Assembly (NCBI GenBank): GCA_021325035.1
Contig: JAJPHW010000212.1
Coordinates: 1-32,362 of the forward strand
DNA length: 32,362 nucleotides
Direction: 5' to 3'
Source of the DNA: Terriglobia bacterium
GTDB lineage: Bacteria > Acidobacteriota > Terriglobia > Terriglobales > Acidobacteriaceae
A model generated the notes under the pieces. It had not been told where the DNA came from. It saw only the letters and a program-made list of their open reading frames with translations, and did no database searches. Below are positions 15,984 to 24,487 of the stretch, one piece after another; positions within the stretch are counted from its first letter, which is position 1, and each line of letters begins with the position of its first letter. The position numbers and the translations under genes were made by a program.

Positions 15984-16532
15984 ATGAAACTGAACACTAC
16001 TGAGCAGCGTTTCATTCTTCACTGGGGCGAAATGGGGACACGCTGGGGCATCAACCGCACAGTAGCCCAAGTGCATGCTCTGCTTTTCCTCTCTCCTGTC
16101 CCGCTTCATGCCGAAGAAATTGCCACTACTCTATCCGTCGCAAGATCGAATGTCAGCACCAGTTTGCGTGAATTGCAGGGTTGGGGCATTGTCCACGCTA
16201 TCCATCAGTTGGGTGATCGCCGCGATCATTTCGAATCAGTTAAAGATGTTTGGGAAATTTTCCGAATTGTCGCCGAAGAGCGAAAGCGTCGCGAGATTGC
16301 CCCGACCTTGAGTGTCATACAACAGTGCGTCACCGAGTTAAGAAAAGCCGATGCAGAGGCGACATACACCCGGCAACGACTGGAAGAGATGTTGGAATTC
16401 CTGACCATGACGTCCTCATTATTTGAGGAATTTGTGCGCATGCCTGCGCAGTCCCTCAAAAACGTATATCGCCTTCACGGGAAGTTAACGAAATTACTGG
16501 GAGTTTCGAAAAAGTACAAAGAACGGAATTGA
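15984..16532 (+). CDS. GbsR/MarR-type transcriptional regulator
   Basis: A 182-residue winged-helix regulator of the GbsR group. The N-terminus FILHWGEMGTRWGINRTVAQ is diagnostic, followed by VHALLFLSPVPLHAEEIATT and the recognition helix ARSNVSTSLRELQGWG, then the wing (HQLGDRRDHFES). The C-terminal half is helical and presumably dimerises or senses a ligand. Known members such as GbsR and OpcR control osmoprotectant uptake and synthesis, but others control membrane proteins. There is no Shine-Dalgarno sequence, because the palindromic operator runs up to the ATG. The downstream membrane-fusion gene begins one base after this stop, so it is the presumed target. Confidence 0.9.
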   Translation: MKLNTTEQRFILHWGEMGTRWGINRTVAQVHALLFLSPVPLHAEEIATTLSVARSNVSTSLRELQGWGIVHAIHQLGDRRDHFESVKDVWEIFRIVAEERKRREIAPTLSVIQQCVTELRKADAEATYTRQRLEEMLEFLTMTSSLFEEFVRMPAQSLKNVYRLHGKLTKLLGVSKKYKERN

Positions 16533-16533
16533 T

Positions 16534-17910
16534 ATGAAAATCACGTTCTCTGGATTGTGGCAAACGAGTGGAACCATTGACCGCGGGACTTACGCGGTTA
16601 TCGGGTTGGTCGGATTCGCATTAAAGCACAATATCGACCGCCTCGTCGCCTTTTCCTTCCATCGCCCATGGGGCTTCTTCAATTATTGGGTACCGATGCA
16701 GGACATTCGACGGATCGGCGACTTGCACAGTAATGACGCCGTTTTTCTAGAGACATTGGTGCTCGCATCGCTGCCTTTTATCTGGATTGGAGTCGCGCAG
16801 ACGATGAAGAGGCTGCGCAGCACGGGCCTATCACCGTACCTGATCGTTCTGTTTTTCGCTCCGTTTCTGAACCTATTGTTCTTTATTGCGCTTTGTCTAT
16901 GGCCAGAACGCGCACAGTCGGCGCAGGTGCCGCTCGACGGCGGGGTTCGTCAAATGTTTCCGGGAACAGCCTTGGGTAGCGCGGCCCTTGCGCTTTTAAT
17001 TACCGTTCCATTGGGCGTCCTAATTGCCTGGGCCGGAGAACGAATTCTCACGAGCTATGGGTGGGGGCTGTTCGTAGCGCTGCCCTTCACTATGGGTTTT
17101 GCGGCGGCTGTCATTTATGGCTTGCGCCAACCACGACAGATTGGAGGATGTGTTGGCGTGGCTTGCCTCTCGGTCGCGCTCTTTGGTTGCGGTTTGCTGG
17201 CAGTGGCGATTGAAGGCGTGCTCTGCCTTTTCATGGCAATGCCCATTGCACTTCCTCTCGCTGCGATCGGAGGCGCATTTGGATATCTTGTACAACGTCA
17301 GCGCTGGTTCCCGACTAATGCCCCCGCTGTGCTTGGAATGCTCTTGATTTTTTCGCCGGGCGTGCAGTGGATCGAACATGCCACCCAGCCAACACGACCG
17401 GTATTTGTTGTTCGATCTTCTATCGATATTCAGGCTCCGCCCGAGAAGGTCTGGAAACAAGTTATTGCTTTCAGCGAAATACCTCCGCCAACCGAGTGGC
17501 TATTTCGCGCCGGCATAGCGTATCCCATCCGTGCAGGAATCGCGGGGACGGGCCCTGGCGCCGAACGGCATTGCGTTTTTTCTACGGGAGCATTCGTTGA
17601 ACCGATTCAGATTTGGGATGAGCCGCGCCTACTTAAATTCTCTGTCACATCCAACCCTGCGCCGATGGACGAATGGACGCCCTATTCCCACATTGATCCG
17701 CCTCATCTTCACGGATTCCTGCAATCGAACGGCGGCCAGTTTTGGCTCACACGGCTTCCAAATGGTGGAACGCGCCTAGAAGGAACTACATGGTACCAAC
17801 ATGGGCTCTGGCCTGCGGAATATTGGCGTCTGTGGTCGGACGCTATTATTCACAAGATTCACATGCGCGTGTTGCGCCACATTCGCGATGAAGTGGAGAA
17901 AGCAGGATAG
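16534..17910 (+). CDS. DUF805-like membrane protein fused to a C-terminal SRPBCC domain
   Basis: This 458-residue protein has two parts. Residues 1 to about 285 are membrane-embedded: the beginning looks like DUF805 (SGTIDRGTYAVIGLVGFALK, then KRLRSTGLSPYLIVLFFAP and CLWPERAQ), followed by further hydrophobic spans (ALALLITVPLGVLIAWAGER, SVALFGCGLLAVAIEGVLCL). From about 290 to the end is a soluble SRPBCC/START-like domain (VRSSIDIQAPPEKVWKQVIA, then PRLLKFSVTSNP, LEGTTWYQHGLWPAEYWRLW), a fold with a hydrophobic ligand pocket. It starts one base after the regulator stop, so the two form an operon. A role in sensing or handling a lipid or small hydrophobic ligand at the membrane is inferred only. 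Confidence 0.8.
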   Translation: MKITFSGLWQTSGTIDRGTYAVIGLVGFALKHNIDRLVAFSFHRPWGFFNYWVPMQDIRRIGDLHSNDAVFLETLVLASLPFIWIGVAQTMKRLRSTGLSPYLIVLFFAPFLNLLFFIALCLWPERAQSAQVPLDGGVRQMFPGTALGSAALALLITVPLGVLIAWAGERILTSYGWGLFVALPFTMGFAAAVIYGLRQPRQIGGCVGVACLSVALFGCGLLAVAIEGVLCLFMAMPIALPLAAIGGAFGYLVQRQRWFPTNAPAVLGMLLIFSPGVQWIEHATQPTRPVFVVRSSIDIQAPPEKVWKQVIAFSEIPPPTEWLFRAGIAYPIRAGIAGTGPGAERHCVFSTGAFVEPIQIWDEPRLLKFSVTSNPAPMDEWTPYSHIDPPHLHGFLQSNGGQFWLTRLPNGGTRLEGTTWYQHGLWPAEYWRLWSDAIIHKIHMRVLRHIRDEVEKAG

Positions 17911-17925
17911 CGAAAGCCGTTCCCC

Positions 17926-18477
17926 CTACAACTTCGGCAGCACGATTCCCTTCTGCGACTGGTACTTCCCTTTGCGGTCGGCATAACTGACTTCGCAGAC
18001 TTCATCTGACTGGAAGAACAAAATCTGGCACAGGCCTTCGTTGGCGTAAATTTTTGCCGGCAGCGGCGTGGTGTTGGAAATTTCCAACGTGACAAAGCCT
18101 TCCCACTCCGGCTCGAAAGGCGTGACGTTCACAATAATCCCGCAGCGGGCATACGTGGATTTACCCACACAAATCGTCAGCACATCGCGGGGAATCTTGA
18201 AGTACTCAACCGAGCGGGCCAGCGCGAAAGAATTCGGCGGCACAATACAAACATCGGCGGTCACGGAAACAAACGACTTTTCGTCAAAATGTTTGGGGTC
18301 CACGATGGAATTATTGACGTTGGTAAAAATTTTGAATTCATCGGACACACGCAAATCGTAGCCGTACGAAGACAGTCCATAGGAAATCACGCCCTCCCGC
18401 ACCTGTTTTTCGGAGAACGGGTTAATCATGTCGTGCTCTTTGGCGTATTTGCGGATCCAGCGGTCGCTCTTAATCAT
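17926..18477 (-). CDS. dcd: dCTP deaminase
   Basis: This 183-residue trimeric enzyme deaminates dCTP to dUTP, feeding dTMP synthesis. [12 protein letters not shown] (103-114) holds the Ser107 and Arg111 equivalents of E. coli S111 and R115, and the catalytic Glu lies at 132 in VTLEISN, with the same 21-residue spacing once the family gap is allowed for. FEPEWEG precedes it, and the C-terminal [14 protein letters not shown] closes over the nucleotide. The length is normal. AAGGAG precedes the ATG by four bases. Whether it is monofunctional or also a dUTPase cannot be decided here. It converges on the fusion gene with 15 bp between stops. Confidence 0.96.
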   Translation of the reverse strand: MIKSDRWIRKYAKEHDMINPFSEKQVREGVISYGLSSYGYDLRVSDEFKIFTNVNNSIVDPKHFDEKSFVSVTADVCIVPPNSFALARSVEYFKIPRDVLTICVGKSTYARCGIIVNVTPFEPEWEGFVTLEISNTTPLPAKIYANEGLCQILFFQSDEVCEVSYADRKGKYQSQKGIVLPKL

Positions 18478-18491
18478 GAAACTCCTTGAAT

Positions 18492-18574
18492 GGGTAATTT
18501 GTAAATTTTGTAATTGGGTAATTTAAACCTTACAACCAGCCCAGCTGCGCAGGGGTTCTATTGCGAAATTACCC
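18492..18574. repeat. Repeated GGGTAATTT with inverted AAATTACCC
   Basis: GGGTAATTT occurs at 18492-18500 and 18516-18524, and its reverse complement AAATTACCC at 18566-18574. The second and third copies could form a 9-bp stem around a 41-base loop. The block lies between the divergent dcd and HU genes and is AT-rich; it could be a decayed intergenic repeat or a regulatory structure. Confidence 0.5.
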
Positions 18575-18623
18575 GATTACCAAATTTCAAATGACAATGC
18601 ATCTTACGGGACAACCCATGCCG

Positions 18624-18652
18624 TTGACAATCTCGCTTATCTTCCTTAGCAT
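18624..18652 (+). promoter_or_regulatory. Sigma-70-like promoter of the HU gene
   Basis: TTGACA (18624-18629) and TAGCAT (18647-18652) are separated by exactly 17 bp. Transcription from about 18659 would give a 40-base leader before the TTG start at 18699. Confidence 0.6.
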
Positions 18653-18698
18653 CAAGGACTTGATAGACAATTCTGAATTGCGCAGCGGGGGCTAGTCC

Positions 18699-18968
18699 TT
18701 GATCAAGCTGGACATCATCAACGAAGTGGTTGCCAAGACGGGCATCACCAAAACCAAGGCCGAAATTGCCGTCGAAACCGTCTTCGAGAGCATGAAGCGT
18801 TCGCTCACCAAAGGCGACCGCATCGAGCTGCGCGGATTCGGCGTCTTCAACGTAAAGCCGCGCAAAACCGGCATCGGCCGCAACCCGCGCACCGGCGCGG
18901 AAGTTTCCATTCCGCCGGGCAAAGCCGTGCGCTTCAAGCCGGGCAAAGAGTTGCAAGCGATTGAATAA
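18699..18968 (+). CDS. hup: HU-family nucleoid DNA-binding protein
   Basis: An 89-residue HU/IHF-type protein that bends and compacts DNA as a dimer. KLDIINEVVAKTGITKTKAE is the N-terminal helical part, RIELRGFGVFNVKPRKTG the strand leading into the beta arm, GRNPRTGAEVSIP the DNA-inserting arm with its Pro, and AVRFKPGKEL the C-terminus. The start is TTG at 18699: an in-frame TAG at 18693-18695 rules out anything upstream, and no ATG exists before the first conserved helix. The GGGGG run at about 18686-18691 may serve in ribosome binding. A good promoter lies upstream. Confidence 0.96.
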   Translation: MIKLDIINEVVAKTGITKTKAEIAVETVFESMKRSLTKGDRIELRGFGVFNVKPRKTGIGRNPRTGAEVSIPPGKAVRFKPGKELQAIE

Positions 18969-19062
18969 ATAACGGAATAAATGCAAATAGACGCTCATTG
19001 ACTGAGGCGGCCTTGCAACTGCTTTCTTCCTTCTCAACCGAATTCTTAATGCCGATTTTCTG

Positions 19063-20118
19063 ATGTCTGAAATTATTCCCCCAGATACTCCTTCGTTCCC
19101 GCCCGCACAATCCACCGTGGAGTATTACCGTCCGGGCTGGCAAACTCCCACCAGCATCTACACCATCGCGGCACCGAAACAACGTTACTGGCTGCATGTT
19201 TTGTTGCTCGTCGCAACAATTTTTACAACGTTGGTGGTCGGCGTTCGCATGGAATCGAATTTCCTGCATAACCTTCCCGCGTTTTCCATGAGCGACGACG
19301 CATTGTCGTTTTTCCCCTGGCGGGAGATATTGGCAAAGCCATCTATGTTGTTGTTAGGCGTGCCTTTCTCGGCCACACTGATGCTGATTCTGATGGCCCA
19401 TGAGATGGGCCATTATCTCTACTGCCGTTACTACAAGGTCTATGCCACGCTGCCCTTTTTTATTCCCGCGCCAACTTTGATAGGCACGCTGGGAGCATTT
19501 ATTCGCATTCGCGCGCCAATCCGTTCGCGGTCGGCCTTATTTGATATCGGAATCGCCGGGCCCATCGCCGGATTTGTCGTTGCCGTCGTTGTGCTGTTCT
19601 TCGCCCTGCCCTTATCGCACTTGGCCAATCCAGCCGCAGGCGTGGGCGACATTGAATTGCACTATCCCTTGATTTTTCACCTGGCATGGTGGGCATTGCC
19701 GCTAGCTGGCGTGAAGGCCGGAGCTTCGGGATTGTCCAATGTGAATTTGCACCCCACCGCCATCGCTGCCTGGGTCGGAATGTTCGCGACAGCTCTAAAT
19801 CTGCTCCCCGGCGGGCAGCTCGACGGCGGCCATATCGTTTTTTCTGTGGCCCCGCGCAAGCATCGCTGGGTCTCTACCCTCACAATTTTCGCGTTAATCG
19901 TAATGTCTTTTTACTTCTGGGCAGGATGGCTGGTGTGGGCAATTTTGCTGCGCCTGACGGCGATGCGGCACCCAATGGTACCGGAATGGCCGGGAGTGAA
20001 TACACCCCGCAAAGTCTTAGCCGGAATCGCGTTATTGCTGCTGGTTCTGACGCTTACGCCCGCGCCTTTCGCCCATAATTCGTTGCCAGAAACTATCCAC
20101 GAACTTCGCTCCCGCTAA
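19063..20118 (+). CDS. Site-2-protease-like M50 zinc metalloprotease
   Basis: A 351-residue intramembrane protease. HEMGH (113-117) is the zinc-binding, catalytic HExxH inside a hydrophobic segment, and NLLPGGQLDGGH (246-257) brings the third zinc ligand, Asp254. About six to seven hydrophobic spans surround these motifs (e.g. WLHVLLLVATIFTTLVVGV, GIAGPIAGFVVAVVVLFFAL). No PDZ domain is seen. The 40-residue N-terminus is proline-rich and probably cytosolic. Such enzymes cut membrane-bound substrates such as anti-sigma factors; no substrate gene is adjacent. It follows the HU gene by 94 bp, and the first ABC permease starts 31 bp downstream. Confidence 0.92.
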   Translation: MSEIIPPDTPSFPPAQSTVEYYRPGWQTPTSIYTIAAPKQRYWLHVLLLVATIFTTLVVGVRMESNFLHNLPAFSMSDDALSFFPWREILAKPSMLLLGVPFSATLMLILMAHEMGHYLYCRYYKVYATLPFFIPAPTLIGTLGAFIRIRAPIRSRSALFDIGIAGPIAGFVVAVVVLFFALPLSHLANPAAGVGDIELHYPLIFHLAWWALPLAGVKAGASGLSNVNLHPTAIAAWVGMFATALNLLPGGQLDGGHIVFSVAPRKHRWVSTLTIFALIVMSFYFWAGWLVWAILLRLTAMRHPMVPEWPGVNTPRKVLAGIALLLLVLTLTPAPFAHNSLPETIHELRSR

Positions 20119-20148
20119 CCACTCCCGGCCTATTCCGTCCTACAATAG

Positions 20149-21405
20149 ATGGCAGCCGTGCGGGTTCTTCTCGACACTTTCGCGCAGATTTTTCGCAGCT
20201 TGTGGGCACACAAGTTGCGCTCATTTCTCACCATGTTTGGCATCGCATGGGGCGTGGGATCTCTGCTGCTGCTCGTCGGTTTGGGTGAAGGTTTCCGCTC
20301 CGGCAATATGCGCGAAACCGAAGAGTACGGCAAAGACATTATGTTCATTTTCCCCGGGCGCGCGCCGGCGGTGGCGGGAAACATGAGTTCCGGGCGCAAT
20401 TACCTGCTCACCTATCAGGACTACACGGATATTCGAAAGGAAGCGCCGCATGTTCGTAACGCGGTCCCGATTTTAGCGCGAACGGATATTCACACGGTCA
20501 GCGACTTTGCCACGGCCAACGGCGAGATTGTCGGATCTGAGCCGCAATACAGTGACATCCGGTTTTTGCCGGTCAATCAAGGCCGGTGGCTGAACTGGCA
20601 GGATGAAACCCAGCGGCGCAACGTAATTGTGCTCGGGGATGAACTGACGAAGAATCTATTTCCCGGACGCCCAGCCGTCGGCGCCACAATTTTGCTGAAC
20701 GGCATCAACTTTGAAGTGGTCGGAACGGTCAAGCGGGTGGGCCGCGGCGACGACAACTCGACGAACATTCGCGGCTACATTCCGTTTCGGGTAATGGCAA
20801 CGTTTTTCCCGCTGAAAGGCGAGGGCCACGAAAATTCAATTTCATTCATCAATTACCAGCCGCGTGTAAGAAGTGAAAATCTGCTGGCGACGGAAGAAGT
20901 TCACAAGGTCATCGCGCGTAATCATGGCTTTGATTATCACGACAAAGACGCCTTCGAAGGCTGGGACACGATTGAACAATCAAAGATGGTGGGCACGATT
21001 TTTGACGCGATGAATGTCTTTCTCGGCAGCGTCGGACTCGTGACGCTGGCGTTGGGAGCCATTGGCGTCATCAACATCATGCTGGTGGCAGTCAGTGAAC
21101 GTACCCGGGAAATCGGCTTGCGCAAAGCGTTGGGCGCGACCAATCGAAGCATCTTGTTTCAATTTTTTCTCGAAGGCATCATTCTCACGCTCGGCAGCGG
21201 CTTGATCGGCATGGGATTCGCCGCCGCGCTCATGGCATTGCTGGACACGGTGCAAGGGCCGGGAGGCTTCGATCCTCCACGATTAGTGCCGATGTCCGCG
21301 ATGATCGCAATCGGCAGTCTCACCGTCGCGGGGGTGGTCGCGGGGCTTTACCCTGCACGCAAAGCGGCATTGCTCCAACCGGTGGAGGCGCTGCGAGCGG
21401 AATAA
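20149..21405 (+). CDS. MacB/FtsX-type ABC transporter permease 1
   Basis: A 418-residue permease with the MacB plan: one N-terminal membrane helix (LRSFLTMFGIAWGVGSLLLL), a large periplasmic domain (about 45-280, including NFEVVGTVKRVGRGDD), and three C-terminal helices of the FtsX domain, with the signature SERTREIGLRKALGATNRSI. The C-terminus AGLYPARKAALLQPVEALR is characteristic. No ATPase or membrane-fusion gene is next to it, so its cassette must be completed elsewhere. TACAAT (20141-20146) is too close to the ATG at 20149 to serve it, which leaves GTG 20158 as an alternative start. The next permease begins three bases after its stop. Confidence 0.9.
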   Translation: MAAVRVLLDTFAQIFRSLWAHKLRSFLTMFGIAWGVGSLLLLVGLGEGFRSGNMRETEEYGKDIMFIFPGRAPAVAGNMSSGRNYLLTYQDYTDIRKEAPHVRNAVPILARTDIHTVSDFATANGEIVGSEPQYSDIRFLPVNQGRWLNWQDETQRRNVIVLGDELTKNLFPGRPAVGATILLNGINFEVVGTVKRVGRGDDNSTNIRGYIPFRVMATFFPLKGEGHENSISFINYQPRVRSENLLATEEVHKVIARNHGFDYHDKDAFEGWDTIEQSKMVGTIFDAMNVFLGSVGLVTLALGAIGVINIMLVAVSERTREIGLRKALGATNRSILFQFFLEGIILTLGSGLIGMGFAAALMALLDTVQGPGGFDPPRLVPMSAMIAIGSLTVAGVVAGLYPARKAALLQPVEALRAE

Positions 21406-21408
21406 CCT

Positions 21409-22650
21409 ATGTGGCGTGACATTCTCCAGGAAGCTTATAGCGCCATGCGGCACAACCGCCGCCGAACGACATTAACCATGCTCGGTATGGCGTGGGGCAT
21501 TGCGACTGTCGTCATGCTGCTAGCCTACGGCGACGGCTTCGGGCAGGCTTGCGCCAACATCTTCGCCAACTTTGGCACCAAGCTGATGATTCTGGTGCCA
21601 GACCGAAGCTCGATGCAGGCAGGCGGGCAGAAAGCCGGACAGTTGATCCGTTTCACACTGGATGACGTGGATCTGCTCACCACCAACCTTCCGCAAATCA
21701 AGCACATCACGCCCTCCGTGGACAAGAACTGCACCATTCAATACGACACCAGGACCTACACATTCAATGTCAGCGGGAATTACCCGAACGTGCCCGATAT
21801 TCGCGCGCTGAAATTGGGCCAGGGCCGCTTCTATAACGCCGAAGACGAAATGCAACACGCGCGCGTGGCCATGATCGGAGCGGAGGCCAAGCAGAAATTA
21901 TTCTCCGGGCGCAATGCGCTGGGGGAACGCATCCGCATTGACGGCTTGAGCTTTGAAGTCGTGGGTGTGCTGGCGGGCAAAATGCAGGAGGGCGACGACG
22001 ACATCAACCGCGTCATCTACATTCCTTTCACGACGATGAGCGACATCAAGGACACGCACTATCTCGGCTCGATCTGGTTTAACTACGAGACTCCGGATTA
22101 CGTAAGGTTGGAGCAGTCGGCGCGCGAGATTATGGCGAACGAACATAAGTTCAACGTGAGTGACCGGCGCGCGATGCGCGTATTCAATCTGATGGAGCAG
22201 GTGCATCAGTTCGAAGTCATCACGCTGGGCCTGAAAATTTTGCTCGGCTTCATCGGCACGCTGACGCTGGGTATCGGCGGCGTTGGATTGATGAACATCA
22301 TGCTGGTTTCGGTCACGCAGCGTACCCGCGAAATCGGCGTGGAAAAAGCTTTGGGCGCGCGGCGCCGGCATATCTTAATGCAATTCCTCGCGGAAGCCCT
22401 GACCATTACGTTCATCGGCGGCCTGCTCGGCGTTGTGCTCGCCTATGTCGTCGCTCTTTCCGTCGGACGGCTCACCCTCTACAGCGCTTTCGCCAAGAAC
22501 GCCGAGGCTGGCGATATCCGCCTGATCATCGCCCCCGGAACTTTGATTGCCGCCACAATTATTTTGTCCGCCGTCGGTTTAATCAGCGGGATGGTCCCCG
22601 CGCTGCGCGCTTCCCGCCTCGACCCAATCGAAGCGCTAAGGTATGAGTAG
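21409..22650 (+). CDS. MacB/FtsX-type ABC transporter permease 2
   Basis: A 413-residue paralogue of the preceding gene with the same architecture: N-terminal helix (TLTMLGMAWGIATVVMLLAY), periplasmic MacB-like domain (about 45-270, with SFEVVGVLAGKMQEGDDD), and FtsX domain with TQRTREIGVEKALGARRRHI and the C-terminal PALRASRLDPIEALRYE. Three bases separate it from permease 1, so they are an operon and probably a heterodimer formed by tandem duplication. MacB-type transporters use mechanotransmission to move lipoproteins, peptides or drugs; the cargo is unknown. The periplasmic domains have diverged much more than the helices. Confidence 0.9.
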   Translation: MWRDILQEAYSAMRHNRRRTTLTMLGMAWGIATVVMLLAYGDGFGQACANIFANFGTKLMILVPDRSSMQAGGQKAGQLIRFTLDDVDLLTTNLPQIKHITPSVDKNCTIQYDTRTYTFNVSGNYPNVPDIRALKLGQGRFYNAEDEMQHARVAMIGAEAKQKLFSGRNALGERIRIDGLSFEVVGVLAGKMQEGDDDINRVIYIPFTTMSDIKDTHYLGSIWFNYETPDYVRLEQSAREIMANEHKFNVSDRRAMRVFNLMEQVHQFEVITLGLKILLGFIGTLTLGIGGVGLMNIMLVSVTQRTREIGVEKALGARRRHILMQFLAEALTITFIGGLLGVVLAYVVALSVGRLTLYSAFAKNAEAGDIRLIIAPGTLIAATIILSAVGLISGMVPALRASRLDPIEALRYE

Positions 22651-22745
22651 GGCAAGCGCAGGGAGTTAGCTCACCTTTTAAGATTTCTTAATTGTCTTGT
22701 ATCGCCACCAAAGAGGATGCCCCACCTCGTCTCATATTGAGTAAC

Positions 22746-23849
22746 TTATTCATTTCGCTTATGTAAGTTGTAGCGAGATGGATATTTGAAAATCGGCTTC
22801 AAGGGAAATCCCGGTACTGACTTAAGCGCATCCTGAATTTGCTTCATCGTGGTTGGGCCGTTGAGGATAAGTGGAGTAAATCCATTCGGGGTAAGTAGCA
22901 TTAAATCTCCTCTCACTGTGGCAAAGACCCCATAAACTTCAACGCTGTGCGGCGTTATATAAATGACTTGCAGGCGAACAATTTGGTGATCGTCAATTAC
23001 CTCCACGGCTGAGTCATCATAATTTCTGTCCCAATCCGGTTGTTCCATCTTTAGGGTATTGGCTTGCAAACTAACAGGGCTTCCCCATACCCCGCCCATT
23101 TGAAGCCCGATGTTCAGCTTTAACTGTCCATTATCCACAAACGCATCAACATATAACTCATCCAAACGCGCAATATGTTGGGGCGTTGAAGAATTGTTTT
23201 GTGGGCCTACGTTCATCGAATTTCCGGCAGCCGCGACAATGAAATAATCGGGATCGTCTCGAAATGTAGAGTTTTCTTTCCTTTGCGGTTCCTCTGTTTT
23301 GCTCGCTTCCGGCACTAGAGTCGCGGGCAGAGTAGGCAACGGCATGTCCTTGGGCGGAATGGTTTTCTTCGTCTGCATTTGCGGCTTTATGACGGGGTCC
23401 TGATTAGGAAAAGAGGACGTGGGAGGATCGGACTGCTTATCGGAGGGGTGAGTGGCTGCGTCTGATTTATCCGGCTTGAGGGCTTCCACTTTGGACACCC
23501 TAAAGAGTATGGATGCCAAGATTAAGGAGGAAAAAATCGTCAAGGCCCACTTGTTTGGGGCACTTTCTACAAAATAAGAGCACACCTTCCAGATGGCCAA
23601 TACGCCCCATGGCAACGCCATTAAGAGATACCAGCGGGGGTCTTTCATGACCACGGCCAAGAAGAGAGAAATAAATGTAATGAAGATTCCAATACACGAC
23701 CACAAGAAGGTGCTTTCGGATATGGGAATTGCGTGAGGTGGCTTCGGTTCCGTTTCTGATTTATTTGCCTGCGCTTCCCTGGCTTGAGCCAATTTGTCCG
23801 GATGGTTTCTCCACCATTTCGGGCTATGGCCTTCGGGGTACCTAAACAC
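22746..23849 (-). CDS. Unrecognised membrane protein
   Basis: This 367-residue protein was not recognised. The start is placed at GTG 23847-23849 because GGAGG (23858-23862) lies eight bases before it; the frame is open for five more codons. The N-terminus (FRYPEGHSPKWWRNHPDKLA) is basic and aromatic. Three hydrophobic segments follow: FLWSCIGIFITFISLFLAVV, WYLLMALPWGVLAIW and WALTIFSSLILASILFRV. A Pro/Ser/Thr/Lys-rich linker leads to a C-terminal soluble domain of about 150 residues rich in Asn and Asp (VDNGQLKLNIGLQMGGVWG, VRLQVIYITPHSVEVYGVFA). Codon use is visibly more AT-rich than in neighbours, suggesting foreign origin. The translation is coherent to the end, so it is probably a real gene. 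Confidence 0.65.
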   Translation of the reverse strand: MFRYPEGHSPKWWRNHPDKLAQAREAQANKSETEPKPPHAIPISESTFLWSCIGIFITFISLFLAVVMKDPRWYLLMALPWGVLAIWKVCSYFVESAPNKWALTIFSSLILASILFRVSKVEALKPDKSDAATHPSDKQSDPPTSSFPNQDPVIKPQMQTKKTIPPKDMPLPTLPATLVPEASKTEEPQRKENSTFRDDPDYFIVAAAGNSMNVGPQNNSSTPQHIARLDELYVDAFVDNGQLKLNIGLQMGGVWGSPVSLQANTLKMEQPDWDRNYDDSAVEVIDDHQIVRLQVIYITPHSVEVYGVFATVRGDLMLLTPNGFTPLILNGPTTMKQIQDALKSVPGFPLKPIFKYPSRYNLHKRNE

Positions 23850-24300
23850 GAAAAACACCTCCACAGGGGAAGCTTAAGCATAGCATTCTCCCTTGCATGA
23901 AGTGCACAATCTCGTTTATTAACGTATTAGTTTCAGCTAGTTAGACTGATTATGGCATTAATTTTTAAGCGAAGATTAGACGAACCCGATGTCGAGTGCC
24001 CCCAGAAAACATCCCTAAGTCATTGACGATTCGTGGAAGTTGTTGATTCTTCGTTCGGGGCGGTTTTCCGAGCTGCGTCAGCGCGTTGGGCAGCCCTCGT
24101 AAACATGCATTTCTTGGCGTCCTGGATGGCCTCAGAGCGACGATCGTCCTCGCAGACGAACTTGCCCCCGTTCTTTCGTCCAAGAGCCCCACCGGGCCGT
24201 AAAACGCCTTCCTGTACGTTTCCCAAAATGGGACACAACTGTATGTACGATTACAGGCGGGCTCGTTTACAAAAAGCAGATTTCTCAGCCCTAAAGAGCA

Positions 24301-24416
24301 TTCGGAATGACAATGTGGCTAGGGATGGTTAGACATGCACATCCACCCTTTCGGTTGGGCGCTACTCGCAAGGTACCTCGCCCCGCTCGATAGAGCGCGG
24401 GGCTTCGGGATGACAA
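24301..24416. repeat. Repeated TTCGGRATGACAA motif with hairpin
   Basis: TTCGGAATGACAA (24301-24313) recurs as TTCGGGATGACAA (24404-24416), one base different in 13. The second copy is directly preceded by a GC-rich inverted repeat, GCCCCGC (24380-24386) / GCGGGGC (24397-24403). Similar short tails in intergenic DNA of acidobacterial genomes come to mind, so a dispersed repeat is likely. Confidence 0.5.
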
Positions 24417-24447
24417 GATGGTTGGATTCGATACAAAGTAGTAATTT

Positions 24448-24487
24448 GTCGAGCTGCGCTCGACTGGGCAGATGAGGACATCTGCCC
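24448..24487. repeat. Two back-to-back hairpins
   Basis: GTCGAG/CTCGAC (24448-24453 and 24459-24464) and GGGCAGATG/CATCTGCCC (24466-24474 and 24479-24487, loop AGGA) are both perfect inverted repeats, one base apart. They lie about 20 bp past the stop of the MFS gene (minus strand). Neither is followed by a T-run on that strand, so a classical terminator is not supported; a repeat or an RNA-stabilising 3' structure is more likely. Confidence 0.6.

Noticed and set aside
24033-24332. A 99-codon plus-strand open frame in the gene-free region
   Set aside because: No recognisable motif or Shine-Dalgarno sequence, its 3' part runs into the repeated TTCGGAATGACAA element, and a minus-strand frame overlaps it equally well.
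24448-24487. Intrinsic terminator for the MFS gene
   Set aside because: The hairpins are perfect, but no T-run follows either of them on the minus strand.
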